Shown: in pieces, positions 35,909 to 44,277 of the stretch | Layout of the letters: every line of letters starts with the position of its first letter | Numbering within the stretch: position 1 is the first letter of the stretch | NCBI GenBank assembly: GCA_902561765.1 | Contig: CACEQR010000002.1 | Location: 36,001 to 100,000, forward strand | Origin: an uncultured Pelagibacteraceae bacterium | Lineage (GTDB): Bacteria; Pseudomonadota; Alphaproteobacteria; Pelagibacterales; Pelagibacteraceae | Reading direction: 5' to 3' | DNA: 64,000 bases | Notes under the pieces: generated by a model | Told to the model about the DNA's origin: nothing | The model's input: only the letters and a program-made list of their open reading frames with translations | The model's database searches: none | Position numbers and translations under genes: made by a program

Positions 35909-36420
35909 TTTTTTATTATTTGATTAATAGCTGATTTTATGGTTTGTGGTTCTATTATTGAGAATAATATTTTATAAATTTTGTCTATACTTTGCTCTTT
36001 TTTTATAATTAATTTTCGCTGTTTAATTATCTTTCCCTCATCTAAATTTTCAGTCATATAGTGAACACTAATTCCTATTTCTGTTTCATTATTTTTTAAA
36101 GCATCACGAACAGGTGTTAACCCTTTATATTTAGGAAGTAGCGATGGATGTGAATTAATTAAAATTTTTTTATAATCGATGAATTTTTTTGGAATTTTAT
36201 AGGGAAACCCTGATGAAAAAATTAATTTCGCATCTGTATTCTTTATAAAATTAAATATATTCATCTTATTCTTTTTATCTACATATGAAATATTAAATTT
36301 ATTTTTATTCGCATATTTATCAATAAAAGATTTTTTTGTTGTAATTACTTTTATAACTTTTGTTTTTAAACTAACTTCTTTGAGAGCTTCAAGTCTTGTG
36401 CCTAAAAATATTGATTTCAT
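35905..36420 (-). CDS. Short sugar N-formyltransferase (formyl_trans_N domain only)
   Basis: 171 residues covering only the N-10-formyltetrahydrofolate-dependent catalytic domain. The catalytic triad is visible: N89 and H91 in INSHPSLLPKYKG and D127 in LDEGK. Methionyl-tRNA formyltransferase is much longer, so a sugar N-formyltransferase acting on an amino nucleotide sugar is favoured. The overlap with the DegT-fold gene suggests that the amine made there is formylated, or that two alternative acyl groups can be used. This is inference. Confidence 0.8.
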   Translation of the reverse strand: MKSIFLGTRLEALKEVSLKTKVIKVITTKKSFIDKYANKNKFNISYVDKKNKMNIFNFIKNTDAKLIFSSGFPYKIPKKFIDYKKILINSHPSLLPKYKGLTPVRDALKNNETEIGISVHYMTENLDEGKIIKQRKLIIKKEQSIDKIYKILFSIIEPQTIKSAINQIIKK

Positions 36421-36453
36421 TTATTTGTTATACAACAATATTTTTTGAAATTC

Positions 36454-37641
36454 TTAATAAACAGTTTTTTTCAAAGACCAATTATTCCCTTTAAGTTCCC
36501 ATAAATGGTCTGGCCTAAACCTATCACAGACTTTCAAAAACTCGTCCTCGGTCATATCTACATAGTCCAAAAATTCTTTAAAGTGTTTTTTTGGAAATTC
36601 TCCATCATACTTTTTAACTAAGGCTATTGCTTCCTCCCTGGTTATATGTCCATCCCTTACTTCATGTGCAGCATCAGATGTTGCTCTGCCATGTCCAAAT
36701 TTAAGATAAGCAAAATAAAAATGGTACCCATCAACCTTATCATCTAAACCTGCATATTTTGAATATGTTCCCTCTGATCTACCATCTGGTTCAGGTTCAA
36801 AGTTACAATTTTCAACTGAATAATAATAATTTTCCTGTGGTATCCATTTTTTATAATAACTAAAAAAATGATTCTCTAGCCCAATTTCATCTGCTCTATC
36901 TTTTTTTGGAGGGTAATAATAATTTAATTTATTTTTTTCAATTCCATACTGAGAGAAATCATCAGGATGTATTCCAGAAAAGTAATGTTTGGTCATATCA
37001 TCAGTGATATTGTGCGTGGGTTTGTCAGAGTTCTTTGCATCACCACCATACTCAACTTCACCATTTTCTCCATACATCACTAAGGGGATTTTATAATTTA
37101 TAGAAACAGCCATAGGAAAACCTTTTTGTCCGTATATAAATGGCTGAAAAACATCTCCCATTATTTCTAATGATAGTTTAGTTAATAATCTATGAGTTTT
37201 TCCATCAGGAGTTCCAAGAATATTATCAAGTCCAGAGTCGATCATATTTGTGTGATTTCTTCTGCCTACATCTGTATAAAGCATTGGGGACCAAGTGGCT
37301 GTAAGAGGATTCATATTATATTTATATTTTAATATATGCGCTACGTAATTACTATCTTTTCCTCCGCTAGAGGGCACCACCACATCCCAGTAACCATCTT
37401 TTCTTCTATGCCTGTCACATAAATCTTTTAACTCACGCTCTCTCTCATCCCAGTCAATTTTTGTATTTTTATATTCTGCAAAACGACAGGCGCTACACAC
37501 GTTATCTTTGTCAAATGTTATTCTGGGTCTTTGATTTGATACAACACATTTAGAGCAATAAATTACTTTTTCCGGTAAATTGTAATATTTTTTTACATCA
37601 AATTTTTTACCTTTTTTTGCTTCTTCAGTAATTAGAGTCAT
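36454..37641 (-). CDS. N-acetyl sugar amidotransferase (PseA/WbpG family), second copy
   Basis: 395 residues. PP-loop SSGGKDS at 91-97 and Cys pairs C29/C32 and C49/C52. GYHFYFAYLKFGHGRATSDAAHE and REEAIALV are strongly conserved in the family. HisH and HisF follow immediately, forming a complete amidination set. Next to nonulosonate genes, a 5-acetamidino (acetimidoyl) modification such as that known in legionaminic acid is a natural inference. Amino-acid composition and codon use are visibly less AT-driven than the neighbours. The first copy at 402-1556 is only distantly similar. Confidence 0.9.
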   Translation of the reverse strand: MTLITEEAKKGKKFDVKKYYNLPEKVIYCSKCVVSNQRPRITFDKDNVCSACRFAEYKNTKIDWDERERELKDLCDRHRRKDGYWDVVVPSSGGKDSNYVAHILKYKYNMNPLTATWSPMLYTDVGRRNHTNMIDSGLDNILGTPDGKTHRLLTKLSLEIMGDVFQPFIYGQKGFPMAVSINYKIPLVMYGENGEVEYGGDAKNSDKPTHNITDDMTKHYFSGIHPDDFSQYGIEKNKLNYYYPPKKDRADEIGLENHFFSYYKKWIPQENYYYSVENCNFEPEPDGRSEGTYSKYAGLDDKVDGYHFYFAYLKFGHGRATSDAAHEVRDGHITREEAIALVKKYDGEFPKKHFKEFLDYVDMTEDEFLKVCDRFRPDHLWELKGNNWSLKKTVY

Positions 37642-37651
37642 AATTCAAAGT

Positions 37652-38284
37652 TTAAAATTTAAGAAAATTCTCTACCATAGTTTCTCCTTGTCTACTACTT
37701 TTTTCTGGATGAAATTGAGTACCATAAATATTATTGCTATTGATAATTGATGGAATACATTCCTTTCCATATTTCGCTTCATACAATGTTTCCATTTTAT
37801 TTAAAGTTTCTACTTTATAAGAATGTATAAAGTAAAAATAAGCCTTTTCTTTAATCCTATTAAGCAAAGGACAAAGATTATCTTGAGTTCTTGAATAGAT
37901 TCTATTCCATCCGATATGTGGAATGGGAAATTGATTTTGATAATTAATTTTTTTTACATCTCCTTTAATTAAACCCAATCCTCTATAATGACCAAATTCA
38001 TAACTTTGATCCATTAATAGCTGCATTCCTAAACAAATTCCAAGTAAAAAATTACCTTTTTTTAAAAATATCTTTAAAGATTGATCTATATTTTTTTCTT
38101 TAAGATTATTTATTCCAATTTGAAATGAACCTACTCCAGGCAAAATTACTTTATCAGATTTTTCTATAACTTCTGGAATATTTGATATTCTTACATTACA
38201 TTTTTTTTCTAAAATTCTTACTAAGCTAAATATGTTTCCACATCCATAATCTACAATTGTTACTTTACGTTTGATCATGTTCAA
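37652..38284 (-). CDS. hisH: HisH-type glutaminase subunit of sugar amidation system
   Basis: 210 residues, full length. The glutaminase triad is present: Cys84 in LGICLGMQ, and H192 and E194 in GTQFHPEKS; VDYGCGN opens the fold. It makes ammonia from glutamine and passes it through HisF. The ATG at 38284 lies 20 bases inside hisF; a start at Met3 (38278) is possible. Its neighbours show it serves the PseA-type amidotransferase, not histidine synthesis. Confidence 0.9.
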   Translation of the reverse strand: MNMIKRKVTIVDYGCGNIFSLVRILEKKCNVRISNIPEVIEKSDKVILPGVGSFQIGINNLKEKNIDQSLKIFLKKGNFLLGICLGMQLLMDQSYEFGHYRGLGLIKGDVKKINYQNQFPIPHIGWNRIYSRTQDNLCPLLNRIKEKAYFYFIHSYKVETLNKMETLYEAKYGKECIPSIINSNNIYGTQFHPEKSSRQGETMVENFLKF

Positions 38285-39104
38285 TTATATCAATATTATT
38301 ATTTTTTAAATAATTTTTAATTTCAGAAATAGTTATTTTATTATAATGTAAACTAGAGGCAATTGAAATCGCGTTACAATTAGTAGATTGAATAATTGAT
38401 TTTGCATCTTCTTTTTTTCCAAACCCTCCTCCAACAATAAATGGTATAGAAATTTTTTTAGATAACTTTTCAATTAAATCATTTTCAAACCCTTTTTGAG
38501 TTCCTTCAGTATCGATAGATGTCATAAGTAATTCTCCAACACCATAATTTTCTGCTAAAATCGCCCAATCGAACGCATCTAAACCTGATTGTTGACGTCC
38601 ATTTTCAGTATACACCTGATAATAATTAGTCCATTTTGAAATATCTTTTTTTATTGTACTTCCAACAGAAAAATTTCTAGATTTTTTAAAACTATCATTG
38701 GGCCAAGCTTTATAGTTTATTGACAAAACTATAGTTGAAGATCCAAAATATCTTACAGAGTCTTTAATAAATTCCGGGTTATTTACTGCTCCAGTATTAA
38801 TTGCAACTTTATCAGCACCTGATTTAAGAATTAATTTTATATCCTCAATACTTTTTAAACCACCACCTACTGTAAGTGGAATAGAAATTTTTTTTGCAGT
38901 TTTTGTTACAACCTCATGAAGATTATTTCTTCCATACAAACTTGCTACAGAATCAATGTATAGTATTTCATCAGCTCCATCTAAATAATATTTTTTTGCA
39001 TATTCAGATGGCTCACCAATAATTCTTAATCCCTCTAAATTAATACCTTTAACTAAATTTTCACCTTTAATATCTAGCCTAGGAATAATTCGAATATTAT
39101 TCAT
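38265..39104 (-). CDS. hisF: HisF-like subunit with Asp130 replaced by Asn
   Basis: 279 residues, a (beta/alpha)8 barrel of the HisF family: IIPRLDIKG, LTVGGGLKS, YTENGRQQSGLDA and IVGGGFGKK. In histidine-making HisF two acidic residues are catalytic, Asp11 and Asp130 (Thermotoga numbering). Here Asp11 is kept but position 130 is Asn (VLSINYKA), and Cys9 of the usual P-C-L-D is Arg. That fits an ammonia-channel protein in a WbpG-HisH2-HisF2-type complex that no longer makes imidazole glycerol phosphate. It overlaps hisH by 20 bases and the next gene by 8. Confidence 0.88.
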   Translation of the reverse strand: MNNIRIIPRLDIKGENLVKGINLEGLRIIGEPSEYAKKYYLDGADEILYIDSVASLYGRNNLHEVVTKTAKKISIPLTVGGGLKSIEDIKLILKSGADKVAINTGAVNNPEFIKDSVRYFGSSTIVLSINYKAWPNDSFKKSRNFSVGSTIKKDISKWTNYYQVYTENGRQQSGLDAFDWAILAENYGVGELLMTSIDTEGTQKGFENDLIEKLSKKISIPFIVGGGFGKKEDAKSIIQSTNCNAISIASSLHYNKITISEIKNYLKNNNIDIIEHDQT

Positions 39105-40290
39105 TGATCAAATTTAAATTTTTAAAAAAATTATTAAATTTTTTATTTTCAAAATCATAATGTAAAATTTCCTCATATTTTTTTCTTAATTTATCCCAAT
39201 CATTCTCAGAACCATTAATTAAAAAATCTGTAACTCTTATAAAATCTTGATCACTATTTTGTGTTGTCCAAAAAGGACCTTCATTTTCAACATTTAAAGG
39301 CCACCCAAATTTACCATAATCAAATCTTAAAAAACTTGGTAATGTTGAAAAAAAAGCAACTCTCTGACCTCTAGCAAAACATTCATATCCCAAAGTAGAG
39401 TCCATTGTAACTACATATTTCGATTTATCTGTTAAATAGTGTCCTCTTTTATTTTTTGCACTCTGAATAAATTTCCAATTTTTTTTCCCTAGACACTTCT
39501 CAAAAAAAATTATTTCATCATCAATATTAATTTTATCAACTGCAGCACCCACAATCTCGAATTTAATATTCTCTTTTACGCAGAAATTTTTTAATTTTTT
39601 AGCTAAGATCAAATATCTATTAAAAAAATCATTGTAAGAAAACTTCATTGGTGCTGGGTAATAATTTAATTTAGTATTTTTAGTTATTGTTTTAACAATA
39701 GGTTTAAAAGGTCTAAATTGTGAAACAAAGGACAATTTATTTTCAAAATTATGTTTATTAATCTTAGGACCCATATTATTTCTGTAGGATCCTGTAATTA
39801 TATATTTACCAGTTACATTCTTTGACATCAAATTCTTCATAGAACTTGACCATACTAAAAGATAATCACAATAGAATTTATTTTTACCAAACGTATGCTC
39901 GTGATCAACTCTATTTCTCATTTCACTTTGAGTAAATATTCTTTTGAATTTAAAGTTAAAATCTTTAGGATTTATTTTAAAAAAATTTTTGTTAAAGGAA
40001 TTATGCAAAATAAAACTAGGTTTAACGTTCTTAATATATTCATTGATATAATTTTTAAGATTGGGAAATTTTAATTTAAATATTAATCTAGCTAAAATAA
40101 TTAAGTTAATTTCTTCTCCAAGTACACAAATGATATTATAATTTTCTTTTACAATATCCTTATAAATATAAGATGATGATCCTCTTTTATCAAATATAAG
40201 AATTTTTGATTGTTTTAAAAACTCAATTTTAACTTTTATTTTTCTTAATATGTTTAAATATAATTTTAATTTAGAAAAATTTATCTTCAT
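39097..40290 (-). CDS. Surface-carbohydrate protein, GT-B-like (LA_1612-type O-antigen cluster family?)
   Basis: 397 residues. It resembles a group of Leptospira-type O-antigen cluster proteins that I recall as LA_1612-like: FTQSEMRNRVDHEHTFG, YLLVWSSSMKN, GSYRNNMGP, and the late VVTMDSTLGYECFARGQRVAFFS (about 314-336), which looks like a GT-B donor-site element. The biochemical activity is not established to my knowledge. It is the gene between LegC-like and HisF-like genes and overlaps HisF by 8 bases, so it may be a transferase for the amidinated sugar. Confidence 0.6.
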   Translation of the reverse strand: MKINFSKLKLYLNILRKIKVKIEFLKQSKILIFDKRGSSSYIYKDIVKENYNIICVLGEEINLIILARLIFKLKFPNLKNYINEYIKNVKPSFILHNSFNKNFFKINPKDFNFKFKRIFTQSEMRNRVDHEHTFGKNKFYCDYLLVWSSSMKNLMSKNVTGKYIITGSYRNNMGPKINKHNFENKLSFVSQFRPFKPIVKTITKNTKLNYYPAPMKFSYNDFFNRYLILAKKLKNFCVKENIKFEIVGAAVDKINIDDEIIFFEKCLGKKNWKFIQSAKNKRGHYLTDKSKYVVTMDSTLGYECFARGQRVAFFSTLPSFLRFDYGKFGWPLNVENEGPFWTTQNSDQDFIRVTDFLINGSENDWDKLRKKYEEILHYDFENKKFNNFFKNLNLINE

Positions 40291-40299
40291 TTAATTTAA

Positions 40300-41466
40300 C
40301 TAAGTTTTCATTTTTTTATCAAGTAAATAAATAACATTTAATATTTTTTTTAACTCATGGTTTTTTAATCCATATCCACTTGGCAGACAAATACAATTAT
40401 CATGAAAGTTTTTAAAATTTTTTAAATCATATTTTTGAAATTTTTTCATTTTTTTTTGCAAATGATTTGGATACCAGATTGGTCTTACTTGAATGTTATA
40501 TTGAAAGAAAAATTTTAAAAAGTGATCAATCTTATATTTTTTTTTATTTTTAATTTTAAGTATATTGATCCAATGATTAGATAGACATTTGTTTGGTGGA
40601 GATAATAGCTCAAAATTTTTTAGTTTATTAATTTTACTCTTATAAAAATCAAAAATTTTTTTTTTTTTTTTAAGAATAACCTTAAAATTTTCTAGCTGAC
40701 CAAGCCCAATTGCTGCAGAAACATTGTTTAATTTAATATTGTAACCAATATCATGATGAATAAATTTTACTGGGTCATCTTTTGCCTGGGTAGATAAATA
40801 TAAAGCTCTGTCGTAAATATTTTTTTTATTCGTTAAAATTGCACCTCCAGAGCCAGTTGTAATTACTTTATTTGTGTTAAAAGATATACAGCCAATGTCA
40901 CCTAGGGTTCCTGAATGTTTTTTAATCTTTTTAAATTTATAGAAACTTCCTAGACTTTCAGATGCATCTTCAATAATTCTAATATTTCTCTTTCTACAGA
41001 GACTAATCAATTTTTCATAATTAGAAATATTCCCAAAAACATGAACAATTATTAAAGCTTTAATTTTTTTTTTAGTTTTTTTATTAAATGTAAAATTTTT
41101 TTTAATATAAGTTTCTTCCTTAATAAATCTGATAACTTTATCAGAATCAAGATTTCCAAATTTATCTATATCCATAAAAATTGGATTAGCACGATTATAT
41201 AAGATTGAATTGATGGGAGCTATAAATGTAGTTGTTGGAACAATTATTTCTTGATCTTTTTTAACATCTAGTAATTTCAAGCTCAAATCTAAACAGCTAG
41301 TTCCAGAATTTAAAGCTAAACAATATTTAGAATTTGTAATACTAGAAATTTGTCTCTCAAATTTTGAAACAAATTTTCCTGAGGTAGAGACCCATCCTGT
41401 TTTTAAACATTCAGTTACGTATTTTATTTCTTTTGATGAAAATATTGGCTCATGTAAAAATATCAT
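40300..41466 (-). CDS. legC: LegC-type PLP-dependent sugar aminotransferase
   Basis: 388 residues with the full classical DegT/DnrJ/EryC1 set. The start FLHEPIFSSKEIKYVTEC and TGWVSTSGKFVSKFE resemble the LegC/NHT family closely. Asp167 in IEDASESLG and the Schiff-base Lys200 in SFNTNKVITTGSGG are present. LegC aminates C4 of a 2-acetamido-4-keto-6-deoxy nucleotide sugar in legionaminic acid synthesis. It lies 4 bases downstream of an SDR gene. It carries the longest homopolymer in the window (16 T, 40656-40671), read in frame as a Lys run. Confidence 0.88.
   Translation of the reverse strand: MIFLHEPIFSSKEIKYVTECLKTGWVSTSGKFVSKFERQISSITNSKYCLALNSGTSCLDLSLKLLDVKKDQEIIVPTTTFIAPINSILYNRANPIFMDIDKFGNLDSDKVIRFIKEETYIKKNFTFNKKTKKKIKALIIVHVFGNISNYEKLISLCRKRNIRIIEDASESLGSFYKFKKIKKHSGTLGDIGCISFNTNKVITTGSGGAILTNKKNIYDRALYLSTQAKDDPVKFIHHDIGYNIKLNNVSAAIGLGQLENFKVILKKKKKIFDFYKSKINKLKNFELLSPPNKCLSNHWINILKIKNKKKYKIDHFLKFFFQYNIQVRPIWYPNHLQKKMKKFQKYDLKNFKNFHDNCICLPSGYGLKNHELKKILNVIYLLDKKMKT
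40656..40671. repeat. 16-base poly-T tract inside the legC-like gene (A16 in sense)
   Basis: An uninterrupted run of 16 T on the plus strand (A on the coding strand) encodes a Lys stretch in frame. Runs of 12-13 occur at 28158-28170, 31805-31817, 51623-51635 and 53339-53350. Such tracts are prone to replication and transcription slippage. Confidence 0.85.
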
Positions 41467-41470
41467 TTTA

Positions 41471-42448
41471 TTATTTATGATTATAATAAATTCTATTATT
41501 TACATCATTTTTTTTACTAGTTTTTAAATATGAGATTATTTTTTTTATACCCATATTTAAACTTATATGTTTTTTTATTCCAATTTTTTTTATTTTTGAA
41601 AAATTGACTTTATAGTCTCTTTTATCAAAATGTTGTGTGTCAACGAATCTAAATATATCATTTTTCTTAATCTTAAAATTATTTGATATTTTTTTAATTA
41701 TTTGTCTTTTTGTAAAGTTTTCTTCACTAAAACCAACGTTAAAAACATTTGTTAAGCTAGAGAAATTTTTTTTCAAAATTTTTAATAATATATTATTCAA
41801 ATCAACTAAGTTTAGGTACGGTCTCCATGTATCAGCATGATAAATGTCAAATTTTTCTTTTTTAAATATTTTTTTTGTAAACTCATTTATAGTTAAATCA
41901 TACCTCATCCTTCTTGAGGTTCCATACAATGTTGAAATTCTCAATATAATTTTTTTAATATTAGATTTATCTCTTAGTAAATATTTCTCAAAATAAACTT
42001 TTGTTTTAGCATAAGGTGAAAGTGGTTTTAAATTATCACTTTCTTTTAATAGTTTTTTTTGGGAACTTATTCCATAGTTGCTACAAGTAGAGAAAAAGAT
42101 AAAACTTTTTACTCCATATTTTTTTGATATTTTGAATAACTCTATTGAGCTATCTAAGTTAGTCTGTTTAGTTAATTTTGGATTTTTCTTAGACGCTGGA
42201 TCACCTACTATTGCTGCTAAATGGATAATAGTATTTATCTTATGGTTTTTAAAAATATTTTCAATTTTTTTATAATTATTCAAATCATATTTATAAAATA
42301 TAAAGTTTTTATTTTTATTAAAATAACTTAACTGTGAAGTATTAAATAATAGTTTATCCACACCAATTATATTGTAGTTATTTTTAAGCAAGTATTCTGA
42401 TATCGAGCAACCTGCAAATCCTAAAGCTCCTGTGATAAGTATATTCAT
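41471..42448 (-). CDS. Extended SDR nucleotide-sugar epimerase/dehydratase beside legC
   Basis: 325 residues. TGALGFAGCS at the start, HLAAIVGDPASKKNP, FIFFSTCSNYGIS and PYAKTKVYFEK with an intact YxxxK. It is the gene immediately upstream of the LegC-like gene (4-base gap), where a LegB 4,6-dehydratase would be expected, but it lacks the usual LegB opening and resembles the SDR at 48021-49022 more. It may supply the 4-keto sugar used by LegC or act elsewhere. Confidence 0.75.
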   Translation of the reverse strand: MNILITGALGFAGCSISEYLLKNNYNIIGVDKLLFNTSQLSYFNKNKNFIFYKYDLNNYKKIENIFKNHKINTIIHLAAIVGDPASKKNPKLTKQTNLDSSIELFKISKKYGVKSFIFFSTCSNYGISSQKKLLKESDNLKPLSPYAKTKVYFEKYLLRDKSNIKKIILRISTLYGTSRRMRYDLTINEFTKKIFKKEKFDIYHADTWRPYLNLVDLNNILLKILKKNFSSLTNVFNVGFSEENFTKRQIIKKISNNFKIKKNDIFRFVDTQHFDKRDYKVNFSKIKKIGIKKHISLNMGIKKIISYLKTSKKNDVNNRIYYNHK

Positions 42449-42482
42449 GTTTTAGATTTACTTTTAGTATAATAAATAAATA

Positions 42483-44273
42483 TTAATTCAAGATAAAACT
42501 CTGATTATCAATCATTTTTTTTAATTCTCCATTTTTTAATTTCGAGAGCTCCTCAAAATTTCCCTCTTCAATAATTTGACCATTTTTTAAAACAAATATT
42601 TTGTCAGCATCTCTTATTGTTGACAACCTATGAGCAACAGCAATTACAATTGGATTAAATTTTTTTCTATATTCATTTAAAGATTTTTGGATAGTTTTTT
42701 CAGAGATACTATCTAATGAGCTTGTTGCTTCATCTAAAACAAGTAAATTAGGTTTTTTTAAAAAAGCCCTGGCCAGTGCTATTCTTTGTTTTTGTCCACC
42801 TGAAAGTTTTATTCCTCTATCACCAACTTCTGTATTTATTTTATCTGGTAGATTATCAATAAAATCTTTACAATAAGAGATATTGAGAGCTTCATCAATT
42901 TCTTCATTTGAAAATTTATATTTTGAAATCCACGTTATGTTATCTTTAATACTAGTATTAAATAAAAAATTTTCTTGAGGCACATAACTTATCTTGTCTC
43001 TAAATGATGTAACTTCATAATTTTGAAAATCCAAATTATCGATAAAAATAGTCCCTGATGTCGGTGAAATTAAACCAAGGACAAGATCAGTCAATGTAGA
43101 TTTACCTGCTCCAGATTCACCAACAAAAGCGTAAAATTTATTTTGTAAAATTTCTAAATTGATATTTTTAAGCACACTATCTCTATTTTTATAGTGGAAA
43201 GAAACATTTTCAAATTTAATAGAATTTTTTATTTTTTCAAACTTAATATCCCCAGTTTTTCTCTTGTATTGTTTACTGGTAAATTTAATTTCATTTAGTT
43301 GTTCATAGCTTGGTAGAAAATTATTTATTACTACATTTAAACCCATTAAGTTATTGAGAAGAGCAATTGATGAAATAAAACTATAAAAAATTGCTGCTAA
43401 TTCAGATAAGTTAGATTTCAATCCTAATGAAATTCCAATTATTATTATTACAATCAAAATACCAAATGGTTGAAAAAAACTATTTAAAGAAATAGCCAAC
43501 ATTTGATTTTTTATAGTTGCTTTCATATGATTTTCAAAACTATCAATATATTTCTTTCTAAAATGATCTTTTTTTCCATAACCTATTATTATTTTTGCTG
43601 CTTGCAAAATTTCTGAGAAAACTCCAAACATTCTATTTGCTGTCTCAGTATTTTCTTTTCCAAATTTATAACTAATTGGATTTAATATCTTTACCAAAGG
43701 TACCGAAAAAAATATGATTATTAAAAAAATTATAATTGCTATTTTTGTATTTAATAAAAAAGGAATAGATAAATAAATTATTAATTGAATTAGTTGTGAG
43801 AAAGATTTAGCAAGACTGCCAATTGTATCGCCTATCTTTTGAATTTCTTTCGTGAAAGTATTGATTAATTTTCCTTGATTAGTTTGACTAAAAAATTCCC
43901 AATTAGACAACATAATAGAATTTAAAGTGTCATCAGCAATATTTTTAACAAGAGAATATTTAAATCTTAAAACAAAATAGTTGATTAGAACCAATAAAAT
44001 TCCCTTTAAAATAATAAAAAAAACGAATATGGATCCAAAAATAAAAAAACTTGGAATTAAATTAATAGTTTCTAAAAAATTGATTAAAATTTTAGTAAAT
44101 TTAGATGGATTTTTTAGCTCATCATCTAATATAAAATCAGCTAAAGGAATTATTGCAGCCACAGAAAAAATCAATACAAATGTTTCTATTAGTAAAATAA
44201 AACATAATATAAAAAAATTTTTTCTATCTTTGTATATTAAATCTTTTAAAGCTGAATATAACTTTTTGTACAT
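42483..44273 (-). CDS. ABC-type lipid-linked oligosaccharide exporter, PglK/MsbA-like
   Basis: 596 residues. An N-terminal six-helix exporter domain (about 1-325) is fused to an ATPase: Walker A GESGAGKS at 385-392, signature LSGGQ at 490-494, Walker B with LLVLDEA at 510-516, and AHRLSTI. The half-transporter layout and the setting match PglK, which flips lipid-linked oligosaccharides across the inner membrane. No Wzx is seen in the window, which strengthens the flippase reading. It sits 4 bases downstream of a TIGR04372-like transferase gene. Confidence 0.87.
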   Translation of the reverse strand: MYKKLYSALKDLIYKDRKNFFILCFILLIETFVLIFSVAAIIPLADFILDDELKNPSKFTKILINFLETINLIPSFFIFGSIFVFFIILKGILLVLINYFVLRFKYSLVKNIADDTLNSIMLSNWEFFSQTNQGKLINTFTKEIQKIGDTIGSLAKSFSQLIQLIIYLSIPFLLNTKIAIIIFLIIIFFSVPLVKILNPISYKFGKENTETANRMFGVFSEILQAAKIIIGYGKKDHFRKKYIDSFENHMKATIKNQMLAISLNSFFQPFGILIVIIIIGISLGLKSNLSELAAIFYSFISSIALLNNLMGLNVVINNFLPSYEQLNEIKFTSKQYKRKTGDIKFEKIKNSIKFENVSFHYKNRDSVLKNINLEILQNKFYAFVGESGAGKSTLTDLVLGLISPTSGTIFIDNLDFQNYEVTSFRDKISYVPQENFLFNTSIKDNITWISKYKFSNEEIDEALNISYCKDFIDNLPDKINTEVGDRGIKLSGGQKQRIALARAFLKKPNLLVLDEATSSLDSISEKTIQKSLNEYRKKFNPIVIAVAHRLSTIRDADKIFVLKNGQIIEEGNFEELSKLKNGELKKMIDNQSFILN

Positions 44274-44277
44274 AAAT

